From: Zea mays
Taxonomy: Eukaryota; Streptophyta; Magnoliopsida; Poales; Poaceae
Length of the DNA: 64,000 bases
Direction: 5' to 3'
NCBI RefSeq assembly: GCF_902167145.1
Contig: NC_050104.1
Location: 96,235,849-96,299,848 of the forward strand
The position numbers and the translations under genes were made by a program. A model generated the notes under the pieces. The model had not been told where the DNA came from and did not search any database. It saw only the letters and a program-made list of their open reading frames with translations. This document shows positions 11,165 through 22,797 of the stretch, one piece after another. Within the stretch, counting starts at the first letter, position 1, and every line of letters begins with the position of its first letter.

Positions 11165-11560
11165 GCCAGGGCGGAGTCCGAGCCCTGGGGTCGGGCGAGG
11201 CGGAGTTTCGTCGTCTTCCGGGTCTTAGCCCGAGTCCGAGCCCTGGGGTCGGGCGGAGCGGAGTTCGCCGTCTTCCGGGTCTTAGCCCGAGTCCGAGCCC
11301 TGGGGTCGGGCGGAGCGGAGTTCGCCGTCTTCCGGGTCTTAGCCCGAGTCCGAGCCCTGGGGTCGGGCGGAGCGGAGTTCGCCGTCTTTCGGGTCTTAGC
11401 CCGAGTCCGAGCCCTGGGGTCGGGCGGAGCGGAGTTCGCCGTCTTCCGGGTCTTAGCCCGAGTCCGAGCCCTGGGGTCGGGCGGAGCGGAGTTCGCCGTC
11501 TTCCGGGTCTTAGCCCGAGTCCGAGCCCTGGGGTCGGGCGGAGCGGATTTCGCCGTGGCG
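11165..11560. repeat. 57-bp tandem repeat inside Huck-like LTR, about 6.5 copies
   Basis: The unit holds GGTCTTAGCCCGAGTCCGA, CCCTGGGGTCGGGC and GGAGTTCGCCGTCTT and recurs every 57 bp (for example at 11224, 11281, 11338). The central copies are nearly identical. Because 57 is a multiple of three, the array keeps open frames on both strands that encode 19-residue repeats. These are not genes. Confidence 0.9.
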
Positions 11561-11909
11561 CCTTTGGCAAGGCCTGACTGTCTGTCTGACTCACTCTTTG
11601 CGTTAAATGCTCCTGCAACTCGGTCAGTCGGTGTGGCGATTTAGTCAGGGTCGCTTCTGAGCGAAGCCAAGGCCTCGGGCGAGCCGGTGATGTGTCCGCC
11701 GTAAAAAGGGGGGCCTCGGGCGAGACGGAAGTCTCTCGAGGTCGGCTGCCCTTGGCCGAGGCTAGGCTCGGGTGAAGCGTGATCGAGTCACTCGTGTGGA
11801 CTGATCCCTGACTTAATCGTACCCATCAGGCCTTTGCAGCTTTATGCTGATGAGGTTACCAGCTGAGAATTAGGCGTCTTGAGGGTACCCCTAATTATGG
11901 TCCCCGTCA

Positions 11910-12948
11910 CATAGGAATCCCCCGTCCGGAATGCCAGGCAAACCGACCCAAGAACCTTCCTATACTCTGCAGCAACGCCTCCACGCTTGCCCCCTTTGGG
12001 TAAGGTAATATCTCCCTAACTTTCCTAATTACTTGGCCAAGGGTGTCTCATTCCACCCTTGTGGTAGAACTGTTTTCTCGGGTGGTTCTCCATGTTCCAA
12101 TTAACACAGTAATCTTATCATGAACAATAAATAATCAACAGTAATAACAAAGAATGATCATGTGTCAAATTTATCTCAACACCCAAAACCATATATAGCA
12201 ATAGCAAGACAACCCAAAAATGTTCAATGGTGATCAAGGCACAAGATAACACAGACTAGGGTGACGTATTGGGTCCCATCAAAATTAATCCTAATCATGC
12301 CATAGTGATTATAGAGAACATTATTGGGTAAATAAAAGTGGTCAAGGGTATAACTTGCCTTCAACGGGCTCCTGCTCAGAATTATCCACCTGCTGAACAC
12401 CGGGGTCCTCAGTGGTTTGCTCGTCTACTCGCAACAATACAAACAAACATGGTACAGGAGAAATTAACATCACACCAAACATGAGGTCATACTGCACAAT
12501 AATATTCTACGCATCGTAACGAGATCGTAGGAACAAGAATCACTAAATTCAGAGTCACGGTTATCGAGTCATGATTTTATGAAGTTATTAAGTGGTTGAT
12601 TTAGATTAAGCTAAATGAATAACTTTAGTTTACGTTTCATGAATAAACAGAGTTACCAGGTGATAAACAATATTAAAAAAATAATGCAATTGGAATGGAT
12701 CAAAAAGGAATTAAAATGGATTTATTATGATTTAAACAAGTTTATATAATTGTTTTAATACAAAAACTCATTTTTCTATATTTTTGTATCCAATTAGCAG
12801 CTCTCTCGATTGCGCACGGGAATATAGAAGAGCACCAGGCTAACTAGTAAAGTTTCCAAGACTCATACTAACTCTCCTCAACACACGATGGACTGCGGGT
12901 TGATACATTGGGAATAGAGGGGCTCTTTTACAATTTCACCTCGGCGCT
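11910..12948 (+). repeat. LTR-like non-coding block A, truncated by Huck insertion
   Basis: AT-rich DNA without a coding domain. Its parts match 53200-54480 (block B, same strand) and 63139-64000 (block C, inverted), sharing CCCTTGTGGTAG, GGGTGGTTCTCCATGTTCC, GATCTTATCATGAACA and TACGAGATCGT-like stretches. The left end is cut by the Huck-like LTR. I read it as part of a long LTR of a gypsy-type element, possibly of the Tekay/Del kind, but no internal coding region is present to prove this. Confidence 0.55.
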
Positions 12949-13676
12949 GTGGCAGAATCTCCCAAGTTATCGGGCTCACATGCACCTGTCCTTGTCTCAA
13001 AGACCTCAGACTGCTATGCAGGTGCACCAGATAACTTAACACGATCCGTCCGAGTGTCCCAAGGACCTCGGATAAACCACTTACAACCAGAACCACGGGA
13101 TTAAGTAAACACAAATCACACACCAACAATTTTGCAGCGGAAATCTTATTACCAAATTTTACATGTTACATCAAGTTTTGCAATGTACATGATCGGAGTG
13201 ATTACAAAAGTGATTCAAAGAAATAACTTTGAATTATTATAAATTGTTTATAAGTTTGAAATATATGCTAGCTTAAGTGACCATCCTCAATAAGAAGTAT
13301 AGAAGAGTTACTTAGACTTATAAGAAGGCCGAGCCCACCGGCACTTAACACCATCATCAGCAGCACAAAACTATAACCTGAAAAACAACAGGGAATAAAA
13401 CCCTGAGTATGGAATTACTCAGCAAGACTTACCCGACTAAAGAAAAGACTCTCAAGGGTATGCTGGCTAGAGGGATTCAAGGTATGGCTTATCAAGAATC
13501 AAAGACTCTGTTTTGCAAAAAAGCTTACTATGAGTGGATCCTTAAAATCCATTTTTACTTGTCAGGTTAAGTAAAGTTACCTGCATCTAAATTTCTTTCT
13601 ATCCTAGTTCAAGCACTTGGCCTACACTAGCCGTCTTTTCATCATCCCTTTACTTCACTAGATTTCTACGTGTAAG
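12949..13676 (+). repeat. LTR-like block X, first segment
   Basis: Starts with TGTGGCAGAATC, a plausible LTR start set into block A. No gene is seen. The segment holds ...TGAGTATGGAATTACTCAGCAAG..., a layout also seen in blocks E and B. It ends in GTAAG, the left target duplication of Sirevirus 1, and resumes at 22798. Confidence 0.45.
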
Positions 13677-14873
13677 TGAAAGGGAATTAGGCTTACACCT
13701 ATTTCCTAATTGATTTTGGTGGTTGAATTGCCCAACACAAATATTTGGACTAACTAGTTTGCTCTAGTCTATAAGTTCCACAGGTGGCAAAGGTTCACAA
13801 TAAGCCAATAAAAAGACCAAGAAAGGGTTCAAACAAAGAGAGCAAAAGACAACCCAAAGGCACCCTGGTCTGGCGCACCGGACTGTCTGGTGTGCCACCG
13901 GACAGTGTCCGGTGCACCAGGGCACTTCAGCTCGAACTCTTCACCTTCGGGAAAATCAGAGGGTGCTCCGCTATAATTCATCGGACTGTCCGGTGAGTCA
14001 CCGGACAGTGTCCGGTGCACACCGGACTGTCCGGTGTGCCAGCGGAGCAACGGCTACTTCGCGAGCAATGATCGACTGCAACGCATTAAATGCGCGCCTA
14101 CGCGCGCAGAGGACAGAGCAGCGCCAGAAGGCGCACCGGACAGTCTACAGGACCTGTCCGGTGCACCACCGGACAGCCCAGAGGCCCCACAAGTCAGAGC
14201 TCCAACGGTCGAACCCCAACGGCTTGCTGACGTGGCTGGCGCACCGGACTGTCCGGTGCGCCATGCGACAGCACACTTCCAACGACCATTTTTGGTGGTT
14301 GGGGCTATAAATACCCCAACCACCCCACATTCAATGGCATCCAAGTTTCTACACTTCTACACCTTACAAGAGCTATAGCATTCAATACAAGACACACCAA
14401 AGAGATCAAATCCTCTCCCAACTCCACACAAAGCTTTAGTGATTAGAGAGAGAGAGATTTGTTGTGTTCATTTGAGATCTTGCGCTTGGATTGCTTCTTT
14501 TCTTTCTCATTCTTCTTGTGACAAACTCAATTGTAACCAAGGCAAGAGACACCAATTGTGTGGTGGTCCTTGCGGGAACTTCGTGTTCTGTTTGATTGAG
14601 AAGAGAAGCTCACTCGGTCTAAGTGACCGCTTGAGAGAGGGAAAGGGTTGAAAGAGACCCGGTCTTCGTGACCACCTCAACGGGGAGTAGGTTTGCAAGA
14701 ACCGAACCTCGGTAAAATAAATCATCGTGTCTCGCTCTTTATTTGCTCATGATTTGTTTTGCGCCCTCTCTCCCGGACTCATTTCTATTTCTAACGCTAA
14801 CCCGGCTTGTAGTTGTGCTTAAGTTTATAAATTTCAGATTTGCCCTATTCACCCCCCCTCTAGGTGACTTTCA
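13677..14873 (+). repeat. 5' LTR of Sirevirus 1 (1197 bp)
   Basis: Begins TGAAAGGGAATTAGG and ends GGTGACTTTCA. The central part (13875-14265) is full of CACCGGAC...GTCCGGTG palindromes. It carries one 19-bp palindrome unit at 14018-14036 that is absent from the 3' LTR. Confidence 0.95.
14306..14313 (+). promoter_or_regulatory. TATA box of Sirevirus 1 5' LTR
   Basis: TATAAATA, inside a short inverted repeat (GGTTGGGGC...CCCCAACC), directly downstream of the palindrome-rich region. The same motif is at 22231-22238 in the 3' LTR. Confidence 0.8.
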
Positions 14874-14875
14874 AT

Positions 14876-14887
14876 TGGTATCAGAGC
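14876..14887 (+). promoter_or_regulatory. Primer-binding site of Sirevirus 1
   Basis: TGGTATCAGAGC lies two bases after the 5' LTR. It is the standard plant copia PBS, complementary to the 3' end of initiator methionine tRNA. Confidence 0.92.
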
Positions 14888-14921
14888 CCGGTGCTTCATT
14901 AGAGCCTAACCGCTCGAAGTG

Positions 14922-17561
14922 ATGTCGGGAGATCACGCCAAGAAAGAGATGGGGACCGGCGAGAAGCCCATTACAAGCCACGGGAAGGCTCCATCGGGAG
15001 AGTCCTAAAACAAAGGGAAGGGGAAGGAAAAGGAATCCCCTTCTCACAAGTCGCGTCAGAGCGGTGACAAGAAGAAGAAGATGAGGAAGGTGGTCTACTA
15101 CGAGACCGACTCCTCATCGCCATCCACCTCCGGCTCCGACACGCCGTCCGTAACTTCTAAGCGCCATGAGCGCAAGAAGTTTAGTAAGATTCCCCTATGC
15201 TACCCTCGCATTCCTAAACATACGCCATTACTTTCCGTCCCATTGGGCAAACCACCAACGTTTGATGGTGAAGATTATGCTAGGTGGAGTGATATGATGC
15301 GATATCACCTAACCTCACTCCACAAAAGTATATGGGATATTGTTGAGTTTGGTGTACAGGTACCATCCGTAGGGGATGAAGACTATGATGAGGACGAAGT
15401 AGCCCAAATTGTGCACTTCAACTCCCAAGCCACCACTATACTCCTCACCTCTCTAAGTCGAGAGGAGTATAATAAGGTGCAATGATTGAAGAGTGCCAAG
15501 GAGATTTGGGACGTACTCAAGACAGCGCACGAAGGAGACGAAGTGACCAAGATCACCAAGCGGGAGACAATCGAGGGGGAGCTCGGTTGCTTCCGACTTC
15601 GCCAAGGAGAGGAGCCACAAGAAATGTACAACCGGCTCAAGACCTTGGTAGACCAAGTGCGCAACCTCGAGAGTAAGAAATGGGATGACCATGAAATGGT
15701 TAAGGTTATTCTTAGATCACTTGTTTTCCTTAACCCTACACAAGTTAAATTAATTCGTGGTAATCCTAGATATACACTAATGTCTCTCGAGGAAGTAATA
15801 GGTAATTTTGTGAGCTTTGAGTTGATGGTCAAAGGCTCAAAGAAAATCAACGAGCTAGATGGCCCCTCCACGCCCGAAGCACAACCGGTCGCATTCAAGG
15901 CGACGGAGGAGAAGAAGGAGGAGTCTACATCAAGTAGACAACCCATCGACGCCTCTAAGCTCGACAATGAGGAGATGGCGCTCATCATCAAGAGCTTCCG
16001 CCAAATCCTCAAGCAAAGGAGGGGGAAGGACTACAAATCCCGCTCCAAGAAAGTTTGCTACAAATGTGGTAAGCCCGGTCATTTTATTGCAAAATGTCCA
16101 CTATCTAGTGACAGTGACAGGGGCGACGACAAGAAGGGAAAGAGGAGAGAAAAGAAGAGGTACCACAAGAAGAGAGGCGGCAATGCCCATGTGTGCTGTG
16201 AATGGGACTCCGATGAGAGCTCTAGCGACTCCTCCTCCGACGAGGACACCGCCAACATCGCCGTCACTAAGGGACTCCTCTTCCCCAACGTCGGTCACAA
16301 ATGCCTCATGTCAAAGGACGGCAAAAGGAAGAAGGTAAAATCAAAATCCTCCACTAAATATGAAACCTCTAGTGATGAGGATAATGCTAGTGATGAGGAA
16401 GATAATTTGCGCATCCTTTTTGCCAGTCTTAACATGCAACAAAAGGATAAATTGAATGAATTAATTAGTGCCATTCATGAGAAGGATGAAATCTTGAACA
16501 CCCAAGAGGACTTCCTATTTAAGGAAAATAAGAAGCATGTTAAGGTTAAAAATGCTTACGCTCTAGAAGTAGAAAAATGTGAAAAACTATCTAGTGAGCT
16601 AAGCACTTGCCATGACACTATTGCCAACCTTAGAAATGAAAATGCTAAATTAATTGCTAAGGTTGATTCTAATATTTGTGATGTTTCAATTCCCAATCTT
16701 AGAGATGATAATGTTAACTTACTTGCTAAGATTGAAGAATTGAATGTCTCACTTGCTAGCCTTAGGATTGAAAATGAAAAACTAATTGCTAAGGCTAAAG
16801 AACTAGATGTTTGCAATGTTACAATTTCCGATCTTAGAGATAACAATGATATTTTACGTGCTAAGATTGTTGAACTTAATTCATGCAAACCCTCTACATC
16901 TACCACTGAGCATGTTACTATTTGCACTAGATGTAGAGATGTTAACATTGATGCTATTCATGATCATATGGCTTTAATTAAACAACAAAATGATCATATA
17001 ACAAAATTATATGCTAAAACTGCCGAGCATGACTTAGAAAATGAGAAATTTAAATTTGCTAGAAGCATGCTCTATAGTGGGAGACGGCCTGGCATCAAGG
17101 ATGGCATTGGCTTCCAAAAGGGAGACAATGTCAAACTTAATGCCCCTCCTAAGAGATTGTCCAACTTTGTTTAGGGCAAGGCTCCCATGCCTCAGGATAA
17201 CGAGGGTTACAGTTTGTACCCTGTCGGTTATCCCGAGAGCAAAATTAGGAGAATTCATTCTAGGAAGTCTCACTCTGGCCCTAATCATGCTTTTATGTAT
17301 AAGGGTGAGACATCTAGCTCTAGGCAATCAACCCGTGCTAAATTGCCTAAGAAGAAAACTCCTAGTGCATCAAATGATCATGACATTTCATTTAAAACTT
17401 TTGATGCATCTTATGTTTTAACTAACAAATCCGGCAAGGTAGTTGCCAAGTATGTTGGGGGCAAACACAAGGGATCAAAGACTTGTGTTTGGGTACCTAA
17501 AGTTCTTGTATCTAATGCCAAAGGACCCAAAACCATTTGGGTACCTAAAATCAAGAACTAA
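14922..17561 (+). pseudogene. Sirevirus 1 gag (three premature stops)
   Basis: The frame starts at ATG 14922 (MSGDHAK). It has a basic and Ser-rich N-terminus, the copia-type gag core (GKPPTFDGEDYARW near 15250, EIWDVLKTAHEG near 15510), a CCHC zinc knuckle C-x2-C-x4-H-x4-C at about 16060-16100, and a long C-terminal coiled-coil region rich in Leu/Asn/Glu (about 16430-17050). Stops interrupt it at 15006-15008 (TAA), 15483-15485 (TGA) and 17172-17174 (TAG). The terminal stop is at 17559-17561. There is no frameshift. Gag would form the virus-like particle; this copy can give only fragments. Confidence 0.88.
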
Positions 17562-17574
17562 ACTTGTTTTGTAG

Positions 17575-20500
17575 GTTTATGCATCTGGAGGCTCAAGTTG
17601 GATCATTGATAGCGGGTGCACAAATCACATGACAGGGGAGAAGAAGATGTTCTCCTCCTATGAGAAAAACCAAGATCCCCAACGAGCTATCACATTCGGG
17701 GATGGAAACCAAGGTTTGGTCAAAGGATTGGGTAAAATTGCTATATCTCCTGACCATTCCATTTCCAATGTTTTTCTTGTAGATTCTTTATATTACAATT
17801 TGCTTTTCGTTTCTCAATTGTGTAAGATGGGCTACAACTGTCTTTTTACGGATGTAGGTGTTACTGTCTTTAGAAGAAGTGATGATTCAATAGCATTTAA
17901 GGGAGTGTTAGAGGGTCAGCTATACTTAGTAGATTTTGATAGAGCTGAACTCGACACTTGCTTAATTGCTAAGACTAACATGGGCTGGCTCTGGCATCAC
18001 CGACTAGCACATGTTGGAATGAAGAATATTCACAAGCTTCTAAAGGGAGAACACATTTTGGGACTAACAAATGTTCATTTTGAGAAAGACAGGATTTGTA
18101 GCGCATGTCAGGCAGGGAAGCAAGTTGGAGTTCATCATCCACACAAGAACATTATGACGACTGACAGGCCACTCGAGCTCCTACACATGGACCTATTCGG
18201 CCTGATTGCTTATATAAGCATCGGCGAGAGTAAGTACTGTCTAGTTATTGTGGATGATTATTCTCGCTTCACTTGGGTATTCTTTTTGCAGGAAAAATCT
18301 CATACCCAAGAGACCTTAAAGGGATTCTTGAGACAGGCTCAAAATGAGTTCGGCTTAAGGATCAAGAAAATAAGAAGCGATAACGGGACAAAGTTTAAGA
18401 ACTCTCAAATTGAAGGCTTCCTTGAGGAGGAGGGCATCAAGCATGAGTTCTCTTCTCCCTACACGCCACAACAAAATGGTGTAGTGGAGAGGAAGAATAG
18501 AACTCTATTGGACATGGCAAGGACCATGCTTGATGAGTAGAAGACTTCGGATCGATTTTGGGCTGAGGCGGTCAACACCGCCTGCTACGCCATCAACCGG
18601 TTGTATCTACACCGAATCCTCAAGAAGACATCATATGAACTCCTAACCGGTAAAAAGCCCAATATTTCATATTTTAGAGTCTTTGGTAGCAAATGCTTTA
18701 TTCTTGTTAAGAGAGGTAGAAAATCTAAATTTGCTCCTAAGACAGTAGAAGGCTTTTTACTAGGATATGATTCAAACACAAGGGCATATAGAGTCTTTAA
18801 CAAGTCCTCAGGACTAGTTGAAGTTTCTTGTGACGTTGTGTTTGATGAGACTAACGGCTCTCAAGTAGAGCAAGTTGATCTTGATGAGATAGGTGATGAA
18901 GAGGCTCCGTGCATCGCGCTAAGGAACATGTCCATTGGGGATGTGTGTCCTAAGGAATCCAAAGAGCCTCCAAATGCACAAGATCAACCATCCTTTTCCA
19001 CGCAAGCATCTCCACCAACTCAAAATGAGGATGAGGCTCAAGTTGATGAAGGAGAAGATCAAAAAGATGAGCCACCTCAAGATGACGACAATGATCAAGG
19101 GGGAGATACAAATGATCAAGACAAGGAGGATGAAGAACCAAGACCGCCACACCCAAGAGTCCATCAAGCAATTCAATGAGATCACCCTGTCGACACCATC
19201 CTCGGCGACATTCATAAGGGGGTAACCACTAGATCTCGTGTTGTACATTTTTGTGAGCATTACTCTTTTGTTTCCTCTATTGAGCCACACAGGGTAGAGG
19301 AAGCACTACAAGATTCGGATTGGGTGGTGGCAATGCAAGAGGAGCTCAACAACTTCACTAGAAATGAGGTATGGCATTTGGTTCCACGTCCTAATCAAAA
19401 TGTTGTAGGAACCAAGTGGGTCTTCCGCAACAAGCAAGATGAGCATGGTGTGGTGACAAGGAACAAAGCCCGACTTGTGGCCAAGGGATATTCACAAGTC
19501 GAAGGTTTGGATTTCGGTGAAACCTATGCACCCGTAGCTAGGCTTGAATAAATTCGCATTTTACTTGCCTATGCTACTTACCATGGCTTTAAGCTCTATC
19601 AAATGGACGTGAAAAGTGCCTTCCTCAATGGACCAATCAAGAAAGAGGTCTATGTTGAGCAACCTCCTGGCTTTTAAGATAGTGAGTATCCTAACCATGT
19701 GTATAAACTCTCTAAGGCGCTTTATGGGCTCAAGCAAGCCCCAAGAGCATGGTATGAATGCCTAAGAGATTTTCTTATCACTAATGGCTTCAAAGTCGGA
19801 AAAGCCGATCCTACTTTATTTACTAAAACTCTCGACAATGATTTGTTTGTATGCCAAATTTATGTTGATGATATCATATTTGGGTCTACTAACGAATCTA
19901 CATGTGAGGAATTTAGTAGGATCATGACACAAAAATTCGAGATGTCGATGATGGGGGAGTTGAAGTACTTCTTGGGATTTCAAGTAAAGCAACTCCAAGA
20001 GGGCACCTTCATTAGCCAAACGAAGTATATTCAAGACATTCTAAACAAGTTTGGAATGAAGGATGTCAAGCCCATCAAGACACCCATGGGAACCAATGGG
20101 CATCTCGACCTCGTCACGGGAGGTAAATCCGTCGATCAAAAGGTATACCGGTCGATGATAGCCTCTTTACTATATTTATGTGCATCTCGACCGGATATTA
20201 TGCTTTCTATATGCATGTGTGCAAGATTCCAAGCCGACCCTAAGGAAGCTCACCTTACGGCCGTAAAACGAATCTTGAGATATTTAGTTCATACTCCTAA
20301 GTTTGGGCTTTGGTACCCTCGGGGATCCACATTTGATTTAATTGGTTATTCGGATGCCGATTGGGCGGGGTGTAAAATTAATAGAAAGAGCACATCGGGG
20401 ACTTGCCAGTTCTTGGGAAGAACCTTGGTGTCTTGGGCTTCAAAGAAGCAAAACTCCGTAGCTCTTTCTACCGCCGAAGCCGAGTATATTGCCGCAGGCC

Positions 20501-20814
20501 ATTGTTGCGCGCAATTGCTTTGGATGAGGCAAACCCTTAGGGACTATGGTTACAAATTAACCAAAATTCCTCTTCTATGTGATAATGAGAGTGCAATCCG
20601 CATGGCGGATAATCCCGTTGAGCATAGCCGCACTAAACACATAGCCATTCGGTATCATTTTTTAAGGGATCACCAACAAAAGGGAAATATCGAGATTGCA
20701 TATATTAACACTAAGGAACAATTAGCCGATATCTTTACCAAGCCACTAGATGAACAAACTTTTAACAAACTTAGGCATGAGCTAAATATCCTTGATTCTA
20801 GGAAATTCTTTTGA
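17575..20814 (+). pseudogene. Sirevirus 1 pol (four in-frame stops)
   Basis: Pol runs in a different frame from gag and stays in one frame to its end at 20814. The order is protease (WIIDSGCTNHM near 17602), integrase zinc region (H-H then C-x2-C, 17995-18115), integrase core with Asp in HMDLFG, Asp in RSDNGTKF and Glu in NGVVERKNR, then RT with YVDD near 19861, then RNase H (ALSTAEAEYIAA near 20460). Stops are at 18538-18540 (TAG), 19177-19179 (TGA), 19549-19551 (TAA) and 19675-19677 (TAA). Sirevirus 3 in the same window has sense codons at the matching places. No start codon lies at the head of the frame, which suggests pol was reached from gag by frameshifting or overlap. Confidence 0.9.
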
Positions 20815-21620
20815 TGTTTTGCATACATAGCTCATAAATATGCCTTTGATCATTTCTCTTTTATATGCTATGACTAACGTGTTTTCAAGTATATTTCAAA
20901 CCAAGTCATAGGTGTATTGAAAGGGATTTGGAGTCTTCGACGAAGACAAAGGCTTCCACTCCACTCCATCAAATTACTCATCCTTCGCTGTCACTCCGAG
21001 CATCTCTCCAACTTTGGTATAATCTTCACTCATATTTTGTTAACCAAATGGGGAGGAAGTAGTAAAGAGGGCTTATATTTCACTCAAAGTATCTGTTTTT
21101 GGCGATTCATGCCAAAGGGGGAGAAAGTATTAGCCCAAAGCAAAAGGACCGCACCACCACCTAATTTTAAACTAATGATTTTCAAATTGGTATTTCATTG
21201 TGTTCAAAAGGGGGAGAAAGTAATATTTTCAAAATTGATATCTTAAAACCCTCTTGAACACTAAGAGGAGGATTTTATCGAGGAGGAGTTTTGTTTTAGT
21301 CAAAGGAAAAGCATTTCAAACAGGGGGAGAAAATTTCAAATCTTGATAATGCTTCTCAAAATCTTATTCATTTACCTTTGACTATTTGCAAAAGGACTTT
21401 GAAAAGGATTTACAAAAGAACTTGCAAAAACAAAACATGTGGTGCAAGTGTGGTCCAAAATATTAAAAATATAAAGACACAATCCATGCATATCCTATGA
21501 GAATTTCTATTGGCTCAATTCTAAGTAACCTTTGCACTTACATTATGCAAACTAGTTCAATTATGCACTTCTATACTTGCTTTGGTTTGTGTTGGCATCA
21601 ATCACCAAAAAGGGGGAGAT
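20815..21620 (+). other. Sirevirus 1 3' non-coding region with repeated polypurine tracts
   Basis: No gene. Tracts of the form AGGGGGAGA occur near 21117, 21209 and 21323, and the functional-looking one lies at 21611-21619 directly before the 3' LTR. Multiple polypurine copies between pol and the 3' LTR are a known mark of Sireviruses. Confidence 0.8.
21607..21620 (+). promoter_or_regulatory. Polypurine tract of Sirevirus 1
   Basis: AAAAGGGGGAGAT borders the 3' LTR start TGAAAG at 21621. It is the primer for plus-strand synthesis. Confidence 0.85.
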
Positions 21621-22797
21621 TGAAAGGGAATTAGGCTTACACCTATTTCCTAATTGATTTTGGTGGTTGAATTGCCCAACACAAATATTTGGACTAACTA
21701 GTTTGCTCTAGTCTATAAGTTCCACAGGTGGCAAAGGTTCACAATAAGCCAATAAAAAGACCAAGAAAGGGTTCAAACAAAGAGAGCAAAAGACAACCCA
21801 AAGGCACCCTGGTCTGGCGCACCGGACTGTCCGGTGTGCCACCGGACAGTGTCCGGTGCACCAGGGCACTTCAGCTCGAACTCTTCACCTTCGGGAAAAT
21901 CAGAGGGTGCTCCGCTATAATTCATCGGACTGTCCGGTGAGTCACCGGACAGTGTCCGGTGTGCCAGCGGAGCAACGGCTACTTCGCGAGCAACGATCGA
22001 CTGCAACGCATTAAATGCGCGCCTACGCGCGTAGAGGACAGAGCAGCACCAGAAGGCGCACCGGACAGTCTACAGGACCTGTCCGGTGCACCACCGGACA
22101 GCCCAGAGGCCCCACAAGTCAGAGCTCCAACGGTCGAACCCCAACGGCTTGCTGATGTGGCTGGCGCACCGGACTGTCCGGTGCGCCATGCGACAGCACA
22201 CTTCCAACAACCATTTTTGGTGGTTGGGGCTATAAATACCCCAACCACCCCACATTCAATGGCATCCAAGTTTCTACACTTCTACACCTTACAAGAGCTA
22301 TAGCATTCAATACAAGACACACCAAAGAGATCAAATCCTCTCCCAACTCCACACAAAGCTTTAGTGATTAGAGAGAGAGAGATTTGTTGTGTTCATTTGA
22401 GATCTTGCGCTTGGATTGCTTCTTTTCTTTCTCATTCTTCTTGTGACAAACTCAATTGTAACCAAGGCAAGAGACACCAATTGTGTGGTGGTCCTTGCGG
22501 GAACTTCGTGTTCCGTTTGATTGAGAAGAGAAGCTCACTCGGTCTAAGTGACCGCTTGAGAGAGGGAAAGGGTTGAAAGAGACCCGGTCTTCGTGACCAC
22601 CTCAACGGGGAGTAGGTTTGCAAGAACCGAACCTCGGTAAAACAAATCATCGTGTCTCGCTCTTTATTTGCTCACGATTTGTTTTGCGCCCTCTCTCTCG
22701 GACTCATTTCTATTTCTAACGCTAACCCGGCTTGTAGTTGTGCTTAAGTTTATAAATTTCAGATTCGCCCTATTCACCCCCCTCTAGGCGACTTTCA
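21621..22797 (+). repeat. 3' LTR of Sirevirus 1 (1177 bp)
   Basis: Near-identical to 13677-14873 but lacks one 19-bp palindrome unit (junction near 21961) and one C in the terminal C run. It is followed by the target duplication GTAAG. Confidence 0.95.

Larger units (their letters stand above)
1..11909 (-). mobile_element. Huck-like Ty3/gypsy LTR retrotransposon, truncated by window start
   Basis: The element is read on the minus strand: 5' LTR at 10362-11909, PBS at 10342-10359, gag-pol from about 10301 down to 3783, a 3.6-kb 3' non-coding region, and the first 196 bp of the 3' LTR at 1-196. The two copies of the LTR start (1-196 and 11715-11909) differ by one 1-bp gap and two substitutions, one of them in the terminal bases (CCCCGACA against CCCCGTCA). 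The order protease, RT, RNase H, integrase is that of Ty3/gypsy. The Huck assignment rests on remembered similarity of the LTR start and is an inference. The TSD cannot be tested because the other end is outside the window; the bases right of the element are CATAG. Confidence 0.9.
10362..11909 (-). repeat. 5' LTR of Huck-like element (1548 bp)
   Basis: The plus-strand sequence begins TGTCGGCG at 10362 and ends CCCCGTCA at 11909, so on the minus strand the LTR ends in CGCCGACA next to the PBS. The last 195 bp match the window-start fragment. It contains a TATA box near the inner third and a 57-bp tandem repeat in the outer third. Confidence 0.88.
13677..22797 (+). mobile_element. Sirevirus 1 (Ji/Opie-type Ty1/copia), TSD GTAAG
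   Basis: Complete element of 9121 bp flanked by GTAAG at 13672-13676 and 22798-22802. It has a 1197-bp 5' LTR, a tRNA-Met-type PBS, gag, pol in the copia order (protease, integrase, RT, RNase H), a 3' non-coding region with several GGGGGAGA tracts, and a 1177-bp 3' LTR. By eye the LTRs differ by 12 substitutions, all transitions, plus a 19-bp and a 1-bp gap. That is about 1 percent, or near 0.4 million years at 1.3e-8 per site per year (inference). Both gag and pol carry stops, so it is not autonomous. Confidence 0.95.

Noticed and set aside
10938..11644. Long open frames on both strands encoding 19-residue Pro/Gly/Arg-rich repeats
   Set aside because: They come from the 57-bp tandem repeat in an LTR. 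The period is a multiple of three, so every frame without a stop stays open. No domain and no conserved start.
13860..14260. Regular CACCGGAC/GTCCGGTG palindromes resembling a CRISPR array or operator cluster
   Set aside because: Spacing is irregular, the spacers are not unique sequences, and the position inside a Sirevirus LTR explains them.
14876..14890. Possible tRNA fragment
   Set aside because: It is a primer-binding site complementary to initiator Met tRNA, with no cloverleaf around it.
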